Source: Gammaproteobacteria bacterium (GTDB taxonomy: Bacteria > Pseudomonadota > Gammaproteobacteria > Steroidobacterales > UBA11654). From it: DNA of 57,287 nucleotides. The notes under the pieces are model-generated. The model saw only the letters and a program-made list of their open reading frames with translations, searched no databases and was not told where the DNA came from. The position numbers were made by a program, and so were the translations under genes. Positions 46,463 through 55,070 of this stretch are shown piece by piece. The stretch is taken from NCBI GenBank assembly GCA_002717445.1, contig PBDY01000029.1:1-57287 (forward strand). Reading direction: 5' to 3'. Numbering within the stretch: position 1 is the first letter of the stretch; every line of letters begins with the position of its first letter.

Positions 46463-48961
46463 ATGAATCAGATTATGAATACGACTAAAATCAATATCCT
46501 TAACCATTTTCTCATTTCAATCATCTTAGCAATGATGACAATGAACGTGAATGCCAATGTACCAATACTGCAACCTGGGTCACCAGGAGAGCCTACTAAG
46601 GAGCTAGATCCCAATACTGCCATTGCAATTGCAAACTCATCTTATACAAGCGCAGATGTAGAATTCATGCAAGGGATGATTGTCCATCATTATCAAGCAT
46701 TCCTTATGTCAGAAATGGCAACAACAAGAACGAATAATCAAACTATATTGGATCTCGCTGGACGAATAGATGTATCTCAGACCGATGAAATTAATTACAT
46801 GAATAGTTGGCTGAGTGATAGAGCGCAATCCATTCCAGATCCAACCATGAATGATCATATGCATGATCATAAAATGATGGGAATGGCTACACCAGAGCAA
46901 ATGGGTCAACTCGAAGCTTCAAATTCCATCGATTTTGATCGTCTTTATCTGAATCTGATGATTAAACACCATGATGGAGCCATACAAATGGTCGAAAGAT
47001 TGAATGAGTTTCCAGGCTCAGCATATGACCCACAACTATATGAGTTTGTTACAGATCTGGAAAATGATCAAGCAGTTGAAATCGAAAGAATGAATGGAAT
47101 CTTAATTGGTCTTTCTGACGATCCCAGAGCGGGTCTTAAAGCGGGTGTTTATGATGCAGGAACAGCAATACTAAATTTGGAATTGATCGCTGAATTAAAA
47201 AAACCAACGGGCTTTTTTGACCCTGATAATCCGTTAGAAAAAGGAATTGAGGATCCTGATGAGAAACAAGAATTAGAATCCAGTGGGGAAGAAAAACAAA
47301 GATCCATCGAATCGATTGCCTCTAGCCAAAGATATCCAATGTTGAGCTTCTCAAATACTGATATGGCATTTGGTAACGACCTGCTTGTAGCTGGAAGCTA
47401 TCATGGCTTCAATATCTATCAAATTGAAGAAACTGGATATCCCAATCTAATGACATCCGTCGTCTGTCCGGGTGGTCAAGGGGATGTGTCGATTGTTGGA
47501 CATCTTATCGTGATGTCAGTACAAGACACTAGGGGACGACTCGATTGTGGGCTTGAGGGGGTAGACCCTGAGCCCAATGAAGAACGTTTTCGAGGAATAA
47601 GAATTTTTGATATCTCTGATCCTAAATTACCGATACAAGTGGGTGCAGTACAAACATGTAGAGGCTCTCACACCCATTCCATTGTTGAAGGACCCAATGA
47701 AGATGGAAAAATCATAGTCTTCAACTCTGGAACATCAAGTGTTCGTGATCAAGAGGAAATGGAGGAATGCTTTGAGGATATCCCTGGAGATGATCGAACC
47801 GCTTTATTTAGAATCGATGTTATTGAAATACCAATCGATGACCCATCAAAATCAAGAATTATTGATAGTCCAACTGTTTTTGCAGATCAAGAAACCGGGG
47901 TCTTAGCGGGTCTATGGCGCGGAGGGGATCACGGTGACGAAACCCAGGAAACATATATCACAGACCAATGTCATGACATAACAGTATTCCCTTCAGCATC
48001 ACTTGCTGCCGGAGCATGCTCAGGGAATGGAATACTTTTCGACATATCGGATCCAATCAAACCCAAAAGGATTCATGATGTCACGGATACAGGCTTTGCT
48101 TATTGGCACTCGGCAACTTTTAATAATGATGGGACCAAGATCTTATTCACTGATGAATGGGGTGGCGGAGGAAGGCCTCGTTGCCGTGCATGGGATCCAT
48201 TGAACTGGGGCGCAAATGCAATCTATGACATTGTCGATGATCAATTGGAGTTCAGGAGCCATTTCAAAATGCCCGCCCCTCAAAAAGAAACTGAGAATTG
48301 TGTTGCACACAATGGTGCTATCATCCCGGTTCCTGGTAGAGATATCTTTATCCAAGCATGGTATCAAGGTGGAATTTCAGTGATTGACTTTACCGACTCA
48401 TCCAACCCAACCGAAATTGCTTACTTTGATCGAGGACCAATCCTTGAGGATGAATTGATCACAGGTGGCTATTGGTCGGTCTATTATTATGAGGGATCCA
48501 TATACGGAACAGAGATCACTAGGGGTCTTGATGTATTTAAGTTAATACCCAGTAATTACTTATCTGAAAATGAGATAGCTGCTGCTGAGTTAGCATATCC
48601 TGCAATAGGTCCTGAGCGTTTATTTAATCCGCAACAACAAATTCCAATGGAATGGCCTGCAGATCCAGTTGTAGCTCTTTCGTATTTGGACCAATTGAAA
48701 AGATTGGGTGCAGTTGAAGAAGATGTCGCAAGGAATATCAATGATCTACTTAATGACGCAATTGTAGCAGAAGAAAATTACGATCAGATCTCAAAAAAAG
48801 CAAAAAGACAACTTTCTAGAAGAATCAAAAATATCTCTTTTGAAACTAATGCAGAACCTTTTGGTAGGCTCTCTGAAACAGCAGTAACCAATGAAAGGAC
48901 TTCAAGGATCCAGAACTTGCTGAGAGCTAATTTAGATGAAATTGCAGAGAAATTAAATTAG
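46463..48961 (+). CDS. Exported DUF305-LVIVD fusion protein
   Basis: 832 residues. A signal peptide (about 12-32, ending VNA) leads a ferritin-like DUF305 region (about 55-215): FMQGMIVHHYQAFLMSEM near 68-85 and the repeat MIKHHDGAIQMVERL near 166-180 are its two His-His helices. A His/Met-rich loop (MNDHMHDHKMMGM at 129-141) resembles copper-binding sites. From about 300 to 720 follow LVIVD-type beta-propeller repeats (IRIFDISDPKLPIQVG, GILFDISDPIKPKR, ISVIDFTDSSNPTEIAY), with GSHTHS and YWHSATF. DUF305 proteins associate with copper and peroxide stress; LVIVD repeats are surface propellers. The fusion is unusual, and a substrate is not known. Met5 is an alternative start. Confidence 0.8.
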   Translation: MNQIMNTTKINILNHFLISIILAMMTMNVNANVPILQPGSPGEPTKELDPNTAIAIANSSYTSADVEFMQGMIVHHYQAFLMSEMATTRTNNQTILDLAGRIDVSQTDEINYMNSWLSDRAQSIPDPTMNDHMHDHKMMGMATPEQMGQLEASNSIDFDRLYLNLMIKHHDGAIQMVERLNEFPGSAYDPQLYEFVTDLENDQAVEIERMNGILIGLSDDPRAGLKAGVYDAGTAILNLELIAELKKPTGFFDPDNPLEKGIEDPDEKQELESSGEEKQRSIESIASSQRYPMLSFSNTDMAFGNDLLVAGSYHGFNIYQIEETGYPNLMTSVVCPGGQGDVSIVGHLIVMSVQDTRGRLDCGLEGVDPEPNEERFRGIRIFDISDPKLPIQVGAVQTCRGSHTHSIVEGPNEDGKIIVFNSGTSSVRDQEEMEECFEDIPGDDRTALFRIDVIEIPIDDPSKSRIIDSPTVFADQETGVLAGLWRGGDHGDETQETYITDQCHDITVFPSASLAAGACSGNGILFDISDPIKPKRIHDVTDTGFAYWHSATFNNDGTKILFTDEWGGGGRPRCRAWDPLNWGANAIYDIVDDQLEFRSHFKMPAPQKETENCVAHNGAIIPVPGRDIFIQAWYQGGISVIDFTDSSNPTEIAYFDRGPILEDELITGGYWSVYYYEGSIYGTEITRGLDVFKLIPSNYLSENEIAAAELAYPAIGPERLFNPQQQIPMEWPADPVVALSYLDQLKRLGAVEEDVARNINDLLNDAIVAEENYDQISKKAKRQLSRRIKNISFETNAEPFGRLSETAVTNERTSRIQNLLRANLDEIAEKLN

Positions 48962-48974
48962 AAATAATGGTCAC

Positions 48975-49796
48975 TTACCAAGGCAATTCTTTTCCATCGA
49001 AGTTAAAAAAAGATCCGCTTTGTGACTGATCTATGCTTTCAATGACATTGATCATTCGCTCAACGCCCTCCACTGCAGATACCGTTGGATAACCTCTGTA
49101 GTCAAAATTGGTTGCCTTTTCTGCCTCCTCTAGTGACAAGCCAAAAGCTTGTCTGAGCGCTCTAGTGTCTACTGCACCGGGGTTAAGAAGAATAACAGTT
49201 ACGCCTTGATCTTTTAGTCTGAGAGCTACTGTCTTCATTGCCATATTCAATGCGGCTTTACTGATGGATAGAATTGGAAGAGATGATGGGCGGCCCATTG
49301 ATGATATGGATCCAGCCACACTCGAGATTGCAACAACTTTTTTGTCATCGCTCATTGAGATATTCTGAGCGAATGCTTCTGTGATTTTTAGAGCTCCAAA
49401 AGCATTGATTGACATTAGCTTCTCAAACTCATTTTGATCAATCTGGCCCCAGGCTTGCTTATCTCTATCGCCACTCATGCCAGCATTATTGATTAAAAGG
49501 TCTATTGGCTGATTCTCATATTTTTGTGCAAGAACCTGGATCTGGTTGATGCTTGTCACATCCATTTGTTCGATCTGAATTTTTGGGTGATCTTTTGCTG
49601 CATTGATCAGATCATAATCATCTAAAGGGGATCTGCTCGTTGCAATCACATCCCAACCTTTTTCTGCATATTGAGTGACAAACTCTAGGCCCATTCCCCT
49701 ATTTGAGCCTGTTATAAGAACTGTCTTTGCCGAGATAATATCTAAAAAAAGAAAAGTCGAAAGAAGAACAAATAAACTGAAATATCTATAACTCAT
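48975..49796 (-). CDS. Exported SDR-fold protein with Leu in place of catalytic Tyr
   Basis: 273 residues. An unusual N-terminal signal peptide (about 1-23, ending ISA) precedes a short-chain dehydrogenase domain: TGSNRGMG at 29-36 for the cofactor, NNAGMSG at 103-109 and S159 (AISSVAG). The YxxxK motif should be near 176-180, but reads LSISK: Leu176 instead of Tyr, with K180 kept. Loss of the proton-donating Tyr suggests a non-oxidoreductase role, unless another Tyr substitutes. Closest in shape to the CsgA/C-factor-like SDR group. It converges on the DUF305 gene, 13 bases apart. Confidence 0.8.
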   Translation of the reverse strand: MSYRYFSLFVLLSTFLFLDIISAKTVLITGSNRGMGLEFVTQYAEKGWDVIATSRSPLDDYDLINAAKDHPKIQIEQMDVTSINQIQVLAQKYENQPIDLLINNAGMSGDRDKQAWGQIDQNEFEKLMSINAFGALKITEAFAQNISMSDDKKVVAISSVAGSISSMGRPSSLPILSISKAALNMAMKTVALRLKDQGVTVILLNPGAVDTRALRQAFGLSLEEAEKATNFDYRGYPTVSAVEGVERMINVIESIDQSQSGSFFNFDGKELPW

Positions 49797-49839
49797 AAAC
49801 TTTGATTCCGTATAAATAAATTATTAAAAAATGAGAATA

Positions 49840-51177
49840 TCATACTTTATTTGCTGCCATTTTAATTCGCTCAAGAGCCTCTTTTAGCAAGAACCTTGAC
49901 GTTCCAATGTTCATTCTCAAATACTGCTCACCCCCAGTTCCAAACTTATAGCCTCTTCCCAACTGTATGCCAGCTCTTTCAACCAAGTGCCTCTCCATAT
50001 AGTCTCCTTCTTTTTCATTTCTCTTCTTGGCATTGGTTTTGGCATCAATCGCATCCATCCAGTTTCCAAAGTCTATCCATGCAAGATATGTTCCTTGTGG
50101 TTTTTTAAACTTTATCAAAGGGATATTTTCACTTATATACTCCTCAAGAATAATCATGTTTCGATTGATGTAATGGTTGACTTCATTCAGCCATGCTTCT
50201 GAGTCATTGTATGCCACCTCTGAGGCTACTAACCCTAATGTATTTGCAAATTCAACGTGCCCAGCATCTCGAATCTTTGAAATTACCTTTGTGTCATACG
50301 CATAGAGGTAACCTGTCTTAAATGCTGAGAGATTAAATGATTTGGTGGTTGATTTAAAAATAACAGCTCTTCTATAGACCGCGTCGCTTTGTATTGAAAA
50401 TAAAGGGGTATACGTCGACTCATCCGAAACAAAGTCGCAATGAATCTCATCTGAGAACAGCATTGCATCATTCCTATCACAAATCTCAGCAATTTCTTCA
50501 AGATCGCTCTTATCCCAACAATTTCCAGTTGGATTATGAGGATTAACCAAAAGAAAAGCATGTACGTCATTTCGACTCAGACGCTTCTCAAGATCATTAA
50601 AATCTATACGATAGCTTCCTTTCTCTTTAATCAATGGGCTTTCTTCAGGGATACAGTGTGCTTTTTTGATATTCACGTAAAGTTCGCTATAACCCGGTGA
50701 ATTTAGAACAACTTTCGAGCCTTTTGGGCAATATGCTCTTATTGCACTTTGTATCGATGGAAGAACTCCTGTGGCCCCCAAAAGCTGTTTTCTGCTAATT
50801 GCCTCACCATATCTTCTTTCATTCCAACTAATGATCGATTCATAATACGAGCGTGGGGTTAAAATGTAGCCCCAATTCTCATGCACTATCCGATTGGCAA
50901 TCGCTTGCGTTATTTCCGGCGCAGTTCTAAAGTCCATGTCAGCAATACCCATGGCTGCAATAATTTCATATCCAGGAAACCTTCTGGTCTGCAAATCCCA
51001 TTTCGCTGAATCTGTGTTCCATCTTGGGTAAATCTCATCAAGGTTTGAAGGCACTGGCTTGCCAACAGTAGTCTTGTGATGACCGCTTAATGCATTTGCA
51101 GCTGATACTGCTAAAGGAAGCGTCCCGGCAGACTGGATGAGTCTTCTTCTCGATTTATTTATCTTGTTCTTTGGCAT
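49840..51177 (-). CDS. MalY/PatB-type PLP aminotransferase with twin-arginine leader
   Basis: 445 residues from the ATG at 51177; a TTG nine codons earlier would overlap the PQQ gene. The leader has SRRRLIQ at 9-15 and a following weakly hydrophobic stretch, typical of Tat export. The catalytic domain is a fold-type I PLP enzyme: NPHNPTGN near the cofactor, SDEIHCDF carrying the PLP-ring Asp, and STTKSFNL with the Schiff-base lysine. The arrangement fits MalY/PatB beta-C-S lyases (cystathionine beta-lyase type). Export of a PLP enzyme is unusual and fits Tat, which carries folded cofactor proteins. It starts 10 bases after the PQQ protein gene and is likely in its operon. Confidence 0.82.
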   Translation of the reverse strand: MPKNKINKSRRRLIQSAGTLPLAVSAANALSGHHKTTVGKPVPSNLDEIYPRWNTDSAKWDLQTRRFPGYEIIAAMGIADMDFRTAPEITQAIANRIVHENWGYILTPRSYYESIISWNERRYGEAISRKQLLGATGVLPSIQSAIRAYCPKGSKVVLNSPGYSELYVNIKKAHCIPEESPLIKEKGSYRIDFNDLEKRLSRNDVHAFLLVNPHNPTGNCWDKSDLEEIAEICDRNDAMLFSDEIHCDFVSDESTYTPLFSIQSDAVYRRAVIFKSTTKSFNLSAFKTGYLYAYDTKVISKIRDAGHVEFANTLGLVASEVAYNDSEAWLNEVNHYINRNMIILEEYISENIPLIKFKKPQGTYLAWIDFGNWMDAIDAKTNAKKRNEKEGDYMERHLVERAGIQLGRGYKFGTGGEQYLRMNIGTSRFLLKEALERIKMAANKV

Positions 51178-51187
51178 CCAAGCAATA

Positions 51188-52987
51188 CTAGTGAATAATT
51201 TCAAATGCGATTAAAGCATTACCGGGTAATTTACCATAACCTCCATAACCGGAGTTGATATAAATCATTTCTCTGGAAATGACAGGACCCGCTGCATCGA
51301 TGGTACCTCCATTGGCAGGAATTGAATTCACAGTCTGAAAATCTTTACGGGTATCAAATTCCCAAACCGGTTCACCAGTCTTTGATGAAATTGCATAGAA
51401 GACCCCGTTTAAATTCCCAGCAAAGAGGATTTCATCTGTGGATGATATGGCAGCAGAGAAACCGCTGTAGCATTTAAATGATTCCTCGACACAATTGCTT
51501 ATTGCATCATAACTCCATATCAATTCACTGCTAAATGGATCATATGCATGCAACCCTGATCTGCTATCACCTATTGCTTTTGGGTGTTTTCCAATGTCTC
51601 CAACTGGCACAAAGATAGTTCTTCCATCCGATGACATGGACCAGTGAATTCCTCCGTGTTCCCCGCCTTTGCCGATTCTCTTTTTCCAGACCACTTTCCC
51701 ATTGTCTGGGTCAATTGCATAGAGCATGCCTGACTTTTGGCCAGCAATAATTAGATCGTCTTGATCGTCGCTTGAAATCAACAATGGAGATGCTCCGAAA
51801 TCAAAATTTGATCCGATATCAAAATCACAGTTAACTCTGTCCCTAACACAAGAGCCATTCCAAATATCATTTGTGTCAGACTGAACTGCCCAAACTTTAT
51901 TGCCAGTCTTTATATCAATGGCGACTATAGAATCACTTAAATTTGTAGAGGGTGGAGAATAATTTTGTCCCGTGCCAATGTATACCCTATTTCGTTTTAT
52001 ATCTATGGTTGGGGTTGACCAAACTGGCACGCCAGAGGGGCCCCATTTTTTTGCTTTGGCAATATTGAATCCGGTTTCTTTTGGCTCATCAACCGTGTGA
52101 TATTTCCACCTGATTTCACCCGTTTTCTTATTCATTGCCACCAAGCCTCCCCGAAAAGTACAGCACTCATAGTCGTTTTCGATCGCCGTGACAATCTCGA
52201 CAGATGAAAGAGGTATAAAAATATCATCTCCATATATCGAAATGGATCCTGTGATTGTGGTCAACGGATGATCATTGGCTTCTTTAATCCATTGTTCTTT
52301 GCCTGAGGCAGCTTCTAATCGATAAACCCGTCCCTCAAAATCACCAAAAAAGATGTCCTTAGGGCGATTAAATTCATCAAGATCAATAGCGATTGCATTT
52401 CTGACCTCAGCCTTGGCTTTGTAAGTCCACCAGATACAGCCTGTATCAGCATCAAGTGCATAAACGGTCCCGTTTTGACTGCCAAAAAATAAAAATCCAC
52501 CGGCAATGGACGGTTGCGACCTGACCCTGCCCGTTTCGGGTACTCCAAAAACCCATTTCATTTTCAATTTAGAAATGTTTTCAAGATTGATCATGCTGAT
52601 TGACTCTTCCTGAAAACGGTTTTGATCCAGAGAGTTACCCCATCCCATCCAACTTGTTCCGCTTGTGAGGGAAGGTCTGCCTGAACAATAACCGTCAACC
52701 TGCAAGGTTGGATCTGATGGTTTCAAATATTCTGCAATGGCATTGATCTCTATTTCAGATAAGCCACTAGATTGTGCTTTCATCACTCCACTCAATAACG
52801 ATTGAGTGATTGATTCTCTCGACATCATCCCTATTGCATCTAGGCCGGGTGCTTTGAGTTCTGGGTTGGTGTGGCAATCGATGCAGTTCTTTTTGAATAA
52901 ATCTTCACCGTTTGAATTATTGGCAGCACTCCCTGAGTTCGCAATCAATAGGAACGCTAAAACAAGACTTAGATTGTGCTTATTCAG
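51188..52987 (-). CDS. Cytochrome c / PQQ-propeller protein with CUG start
   Basis: 599 residues when started at the CTG at 52987. No ATG, GTG or TTG lies upstream in frame; the only TTG, at 52948, cuts the signal peptide in half. From CTG the N-terminus is a good signal peptide (NKHNLSLVLAFLLIANSGSAA). AGGAG (52999-52995) is 7 bases upstream of the CTG. The mature part has a cytochrome c site (C35, C38, H39; CIDCH) and then quinoprotein propeller repeats with SWMGWGNSLDQNRFQ, SQNGTVYALDADTGCIWW and GLHAYDPFSSELIW. Layout resembles polyvinyl-alcohol dehydrogenase-type PQQ enzymes. Likely oxidises an alcohol in the periplasm; the substrate is unknown. Confidence 0.82.
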   Translation of the reverse strand: MNKHNLSLVLAFLLIANSGSAANNSNGEDLFKKNCIDCHTNPELKAPGLDAIGMMSRESITQSLLSGVMKAQSSGLSEIEINAIAEYLKPSDPTLQVDGYCSGRPSLTSGTSWMGWGNSLDQNRFQEESISMINLENISKLKMKWVFGVPETGRVRSQPSIAGGFLFFGSQNGTVYALDADTGCIWWTYKAKAEVRNAIAIDLDEFNRPKDIFFGDFEGRVYRLEAASGKEQWIKEANDHPLTTITGSISIYGDDIFIPLSSVEIVTAIENDYECCTFRGGLVAMNKKTGEIRWKYHTVDEPKETGFNIAKAKKWGPSGVPVWSTPTIDIKRNRVYIGTGQNYSPPSTNLSDSIVAIDIKTGNKVWAVQSDTNDIWNGSCVRDRVNCDFDIGSNFDFGASPLLISSDDQDDLIIAGQKSGMLYAIDPDNGKVVWKKRIGKGGEHGGIHWSMSSDGRTIFVPVGDIGKHPKAIGDSRSGLHAYDPFSSELIWSYDAISNCVEESFKCYSGFSAAISSTDEILFAGNLNGVFYAISSKTGEPVWEFDTRKDFQTVNSIPANGGTIDAAGPVISREMIYINSGYGGYGKLPGNALIAFEIIH

Positions 52988-52994
52988 ATCCTGA

Positions 52995-52999
52995 CTCCT
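52995..52999 (-). promoter_or_regulatory. Shine-Dalgarno AGGAG that decides the CUG start
   Basis: AGGAG on the minus strand, 7 bases upstream of the CTG at 52987, in the 23-base gap after apt. Correct spacing and the absence of any in-frame ATG, GTG or TTG after it before the signal-peptide core are the basis for the non-standard start. A sequencing error turning ATG into CTG would give the same picture. Confidence 0.6.
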
Positions 53000-53010
53000 A
53001 AAAAATCTAT

Positions 53011-53559
53011 TTAAGAAGTATAACGAACCAAGGTTTCAATTCCATAACCTTGATCAGCAATGAGTCTACTGCCTCCTAAATCTGGCAAATCGATGACTGC
53101 GAGAATCAAAATGTTTTCTTTTTTTACATTGAAGTTCTCTGTGAGAAGTTCAGCACATGCGATGGCTGTTCCCCCAGTTGCAACCAGATCATCGACAATG
53201 ACCACTCTATCCGATTCACTCACCATGGTATTTTTTTGAATCTCAATCGAGGTACGCCCATACTCTAGCTCAAACTCTTTCACAAAAGTCTTGTTCGGTA
53301 ATTTTCCGGGCTTTCTAGCAAGAATAAATGGCAAAGATAAATCTTTGGCTATCGAGCCTGCAAAGATAAACCCCCTGCTTTCTATGCTTGCGACTGAAGT
53401 GGCATTAAATGATTTCGACATTTTTGTAAGCTCATCGCAGGTCTCAACAAAAGCCTCAGGAGTTTCGATTAGACTGGTAATGTCTCTAAACTTTATTCCA
53501 TCGATTGGAAAATCATCCACTGTTCTAATGTATTGCTTAAGTTTCAATGGATCATTCAT
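53011..53559 (-). CDS. apt: Adenine phosphoribosyltransferase
   Basis: 182 residues, the E. coli Apt length. Salvages adenine with PRPP to AMP. The PRPP loop is VVIVDDLVATGGTA near 120-133. IRTVDDFPIDGIKFRDIT near the N-terminus, SIESRGFIFAGSIA near 58-71 and RKPGKLP near 82-88 are specific to Apt. It precedes the PQQ-propeller gene with 23 bases between and is separated by 42 bases from the DoxX gene. Cytosolic, no signal peptide. Confidence 0.96.
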   Translation of the reverse strand: MNDPLKLKQYIRTVDDFPIDGIKFRDITSLIETPEAFVETCDELTKMSKSFNATSVASIESRGFIFAGSIAKDLSLPFILARKPGKLPNKTFVKEFELEYGRTSIEIQKNTMVSESDRVVIVDDLVATGGTAIACAELLTENFNVKKENILILAVIDLPDLGGSRLIADQGYGIETLVRYTS

Positions 53560-53601
53560 GCTTTTCTCCTTTTTGTAATCATGATTTTCAGACGCCTCAA
53601 G

Positions 53602-54024
53602 TCAGCGACTAAAGGATTGGGGTCTTGTTACTGAGTATGCCCAATAAATAAATAAAAATTGCAGAGGAAGCCTAAAATACAGTAATTCGATGGATATTTC
53701 CGGAAAAGCCTCAGGTGTAATTGCCATATAAATATTAGCAGGATAAACAGAAATCAATAAAGCCACCAAACCCCATCCTGCTATCTTTCTCAAAGGAGCT
53801 ATCAAGACAGAAATACCGCCTAATATTTCAAAAAAACCACTGATATAAACTGCCTCTGCATGCAATGGAAAAGCTGGAGGCATAATGGATAAATAAAACT
53901 CAGGATTGATAAAGTGATCGATGCCAAAATAAATAAAAAATAGCGCTAGACCAAATAGAGATAACTTTCTCCACCACTCAGAGGGTAATTTTAATACATT
54001 GAGAATATTGGCTATTGCTTTCAC
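53602..54024 (-). CDS. DoxX-family membrane protein
   Basis: 140 residues from a GTG whose first four bases (GTGA) overlap the stop of the upstream SDR gene. Four membrane segments (roughly 20-40, 57-80, 85-107 and 115-137). LFFIYFGIDHFINPEFY, ISGFFEILGGISVLIAP and AGWGLVALLISVYPANIYMA are DoxX-like family segments. DoxX proteins are small, of uncertain role, sometimes tied to quinone or thiosulfate oxidation. Coupling to a Tat-exported SDR suggests joint action in the envelope. An in-frame TTG two codons earlier is the alternative start. Confidence 0.82.
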   Translation of the reverse strand: MKAIANILNVLKLPSEWWRKLSLFGLALFFIYFGIDHFINPEFYLSIMPPAFPLHAEAVYISGFFEILGGISVLIAPLRKIAGWGLVALLISVYPANIYMAITPEAFPEISIELLYFRLPLQFLFIYWAYSVTRPQSFSR

Positions 54025-55043
54025 TCCCAATCGATCAGATAACCTTGGGCCATCTCTTCACTTGTAGACCATAGGCGCTCTGCCATTGGTTTATCGAATA
54101 AGAAGTGGTTGCCACTGACGATAACCGCATTGCAATCCTCAAAAAAGGCACCACTGACTCCTTTCAGTGATGGATTCGTCGAGACGTAAACCTGAGTAGC
54201 AGCCCCTTGTTCTGGGGTTTTTGCGATAAGATTGCCAAACCAATCAAAAGCTTTGCGAAGCATCATAGGGGCATTACGAGCAATATTGGTTTGAACTAAG
54301 CCAGGGTGAAGAGCATTTGAAGTAATATTAGAGCCTTCCAGTCGTGATGCAAGCTCGAGTGAAAATAAAGCATTTGCCAACTTGGATCGTCCATAGGCTG
54401 TCCAATAATCAAACTCGCCCTCACCTCTAAGGTTATCAAAGTCTATACCAACCGACGGAGCCTGCACATAAGCTGACTTACTGCTTACATGAACAATTCG
54501 ACTCTCCTTTGCCTTTTTCAGTAATGGCATTAACCGATTAACCAATACAAAGTGGCCGATATGATTGACTGCAAAAATCCTCTCGATACCATTCACCAAA
54601 TCCAATTCACCGAATGTATTTATACCTGCATTACATACTAGAATATCAATGGGATAGTCCATTTTAGTAATTGTATCTGCACACTCTACAATGGAATCTA
54701 GATTTGATAACTCAAGTGCTACTGGGGTAGTTTTGCCAGGCACACTGGAACAAGCTTTACGGGCTTTCTCAATGTTTCTCCCTGTACCAATCACATGTGC
54801 GCCCCTCATCGCTAAAACCCTCATGGTCTCAAGTCCTAAACCGGAGTTACATCCAGTGACTATTGCTGTCTTTCCAGTTAAATCTAGTCCGAGTGTCACC
54901 TCTTCAGCTGTCGATGTTGCGCCAAAGGTGCCTACTGGATAGCTTTCATCAATGCTTATAATGGGTTCATCATCCTTATCACAACCTGCTAGCACTGGAA
55001 TTGCGACCGCTGTTGTCCCATATAAAAATTGTCGTCTATTCAT
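54021..55043 (-). CDS. Tat-exported SDR lipoprotein
   Basis: 340 residues. The leader has NRRQFLY at 2-8 (twin arginine) and a lipobox LAGC ending at C21, so a folded enzyme anchored as a lipoprotein is expected. An SDR domain follows from about 55: GCNSGLGLET for the cofactor, NAGINTFGEL, HVSSKSAY with the catalytic Ser, and YGRSK with Tyr and Lys intact. It is in the retinol-dehydrogenase/WWOX-like SDR group. The nicotinamide cofactor would have to be carried out with the folded protein, since it is not free in the periplasm. Its stop overlaps the DoxX start by 4 bases. Confidence 0.85.
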   Translation of the reverse strand: MNRRQFLYGTTAVAIPVLAGCDKDDEPIISIDESYPVGTFGATSTAEEVTLGLDLTGKTAIVTGCNSGLGLETMRVLAMRGAHVIGTGRNIEKARKACSSVPGKTTPVALELSNLDSIVECADTITKMDYPIDILVCNAGINTFGELDLVNGIERIFAVNHIGHFVLVNRLMPLLKKAKESRIVHVSSKSAYVQAPSVGIDFDNLRGEGEFDYWTAYGRSKLANALFSLELASRLEGSNITSNALHPGLVQTNIARNAPMMLRKAFDWFGNLIAKTPEQGAATQVYVSTNPSLKGVSGAFFEDCNAVIVSGNHFLFDKPMAERLWSTSEEMAQGYLIDWE

Positions 55044-55070
55044 TTTTAATTCTTCCTTTCTTTAATTAAA

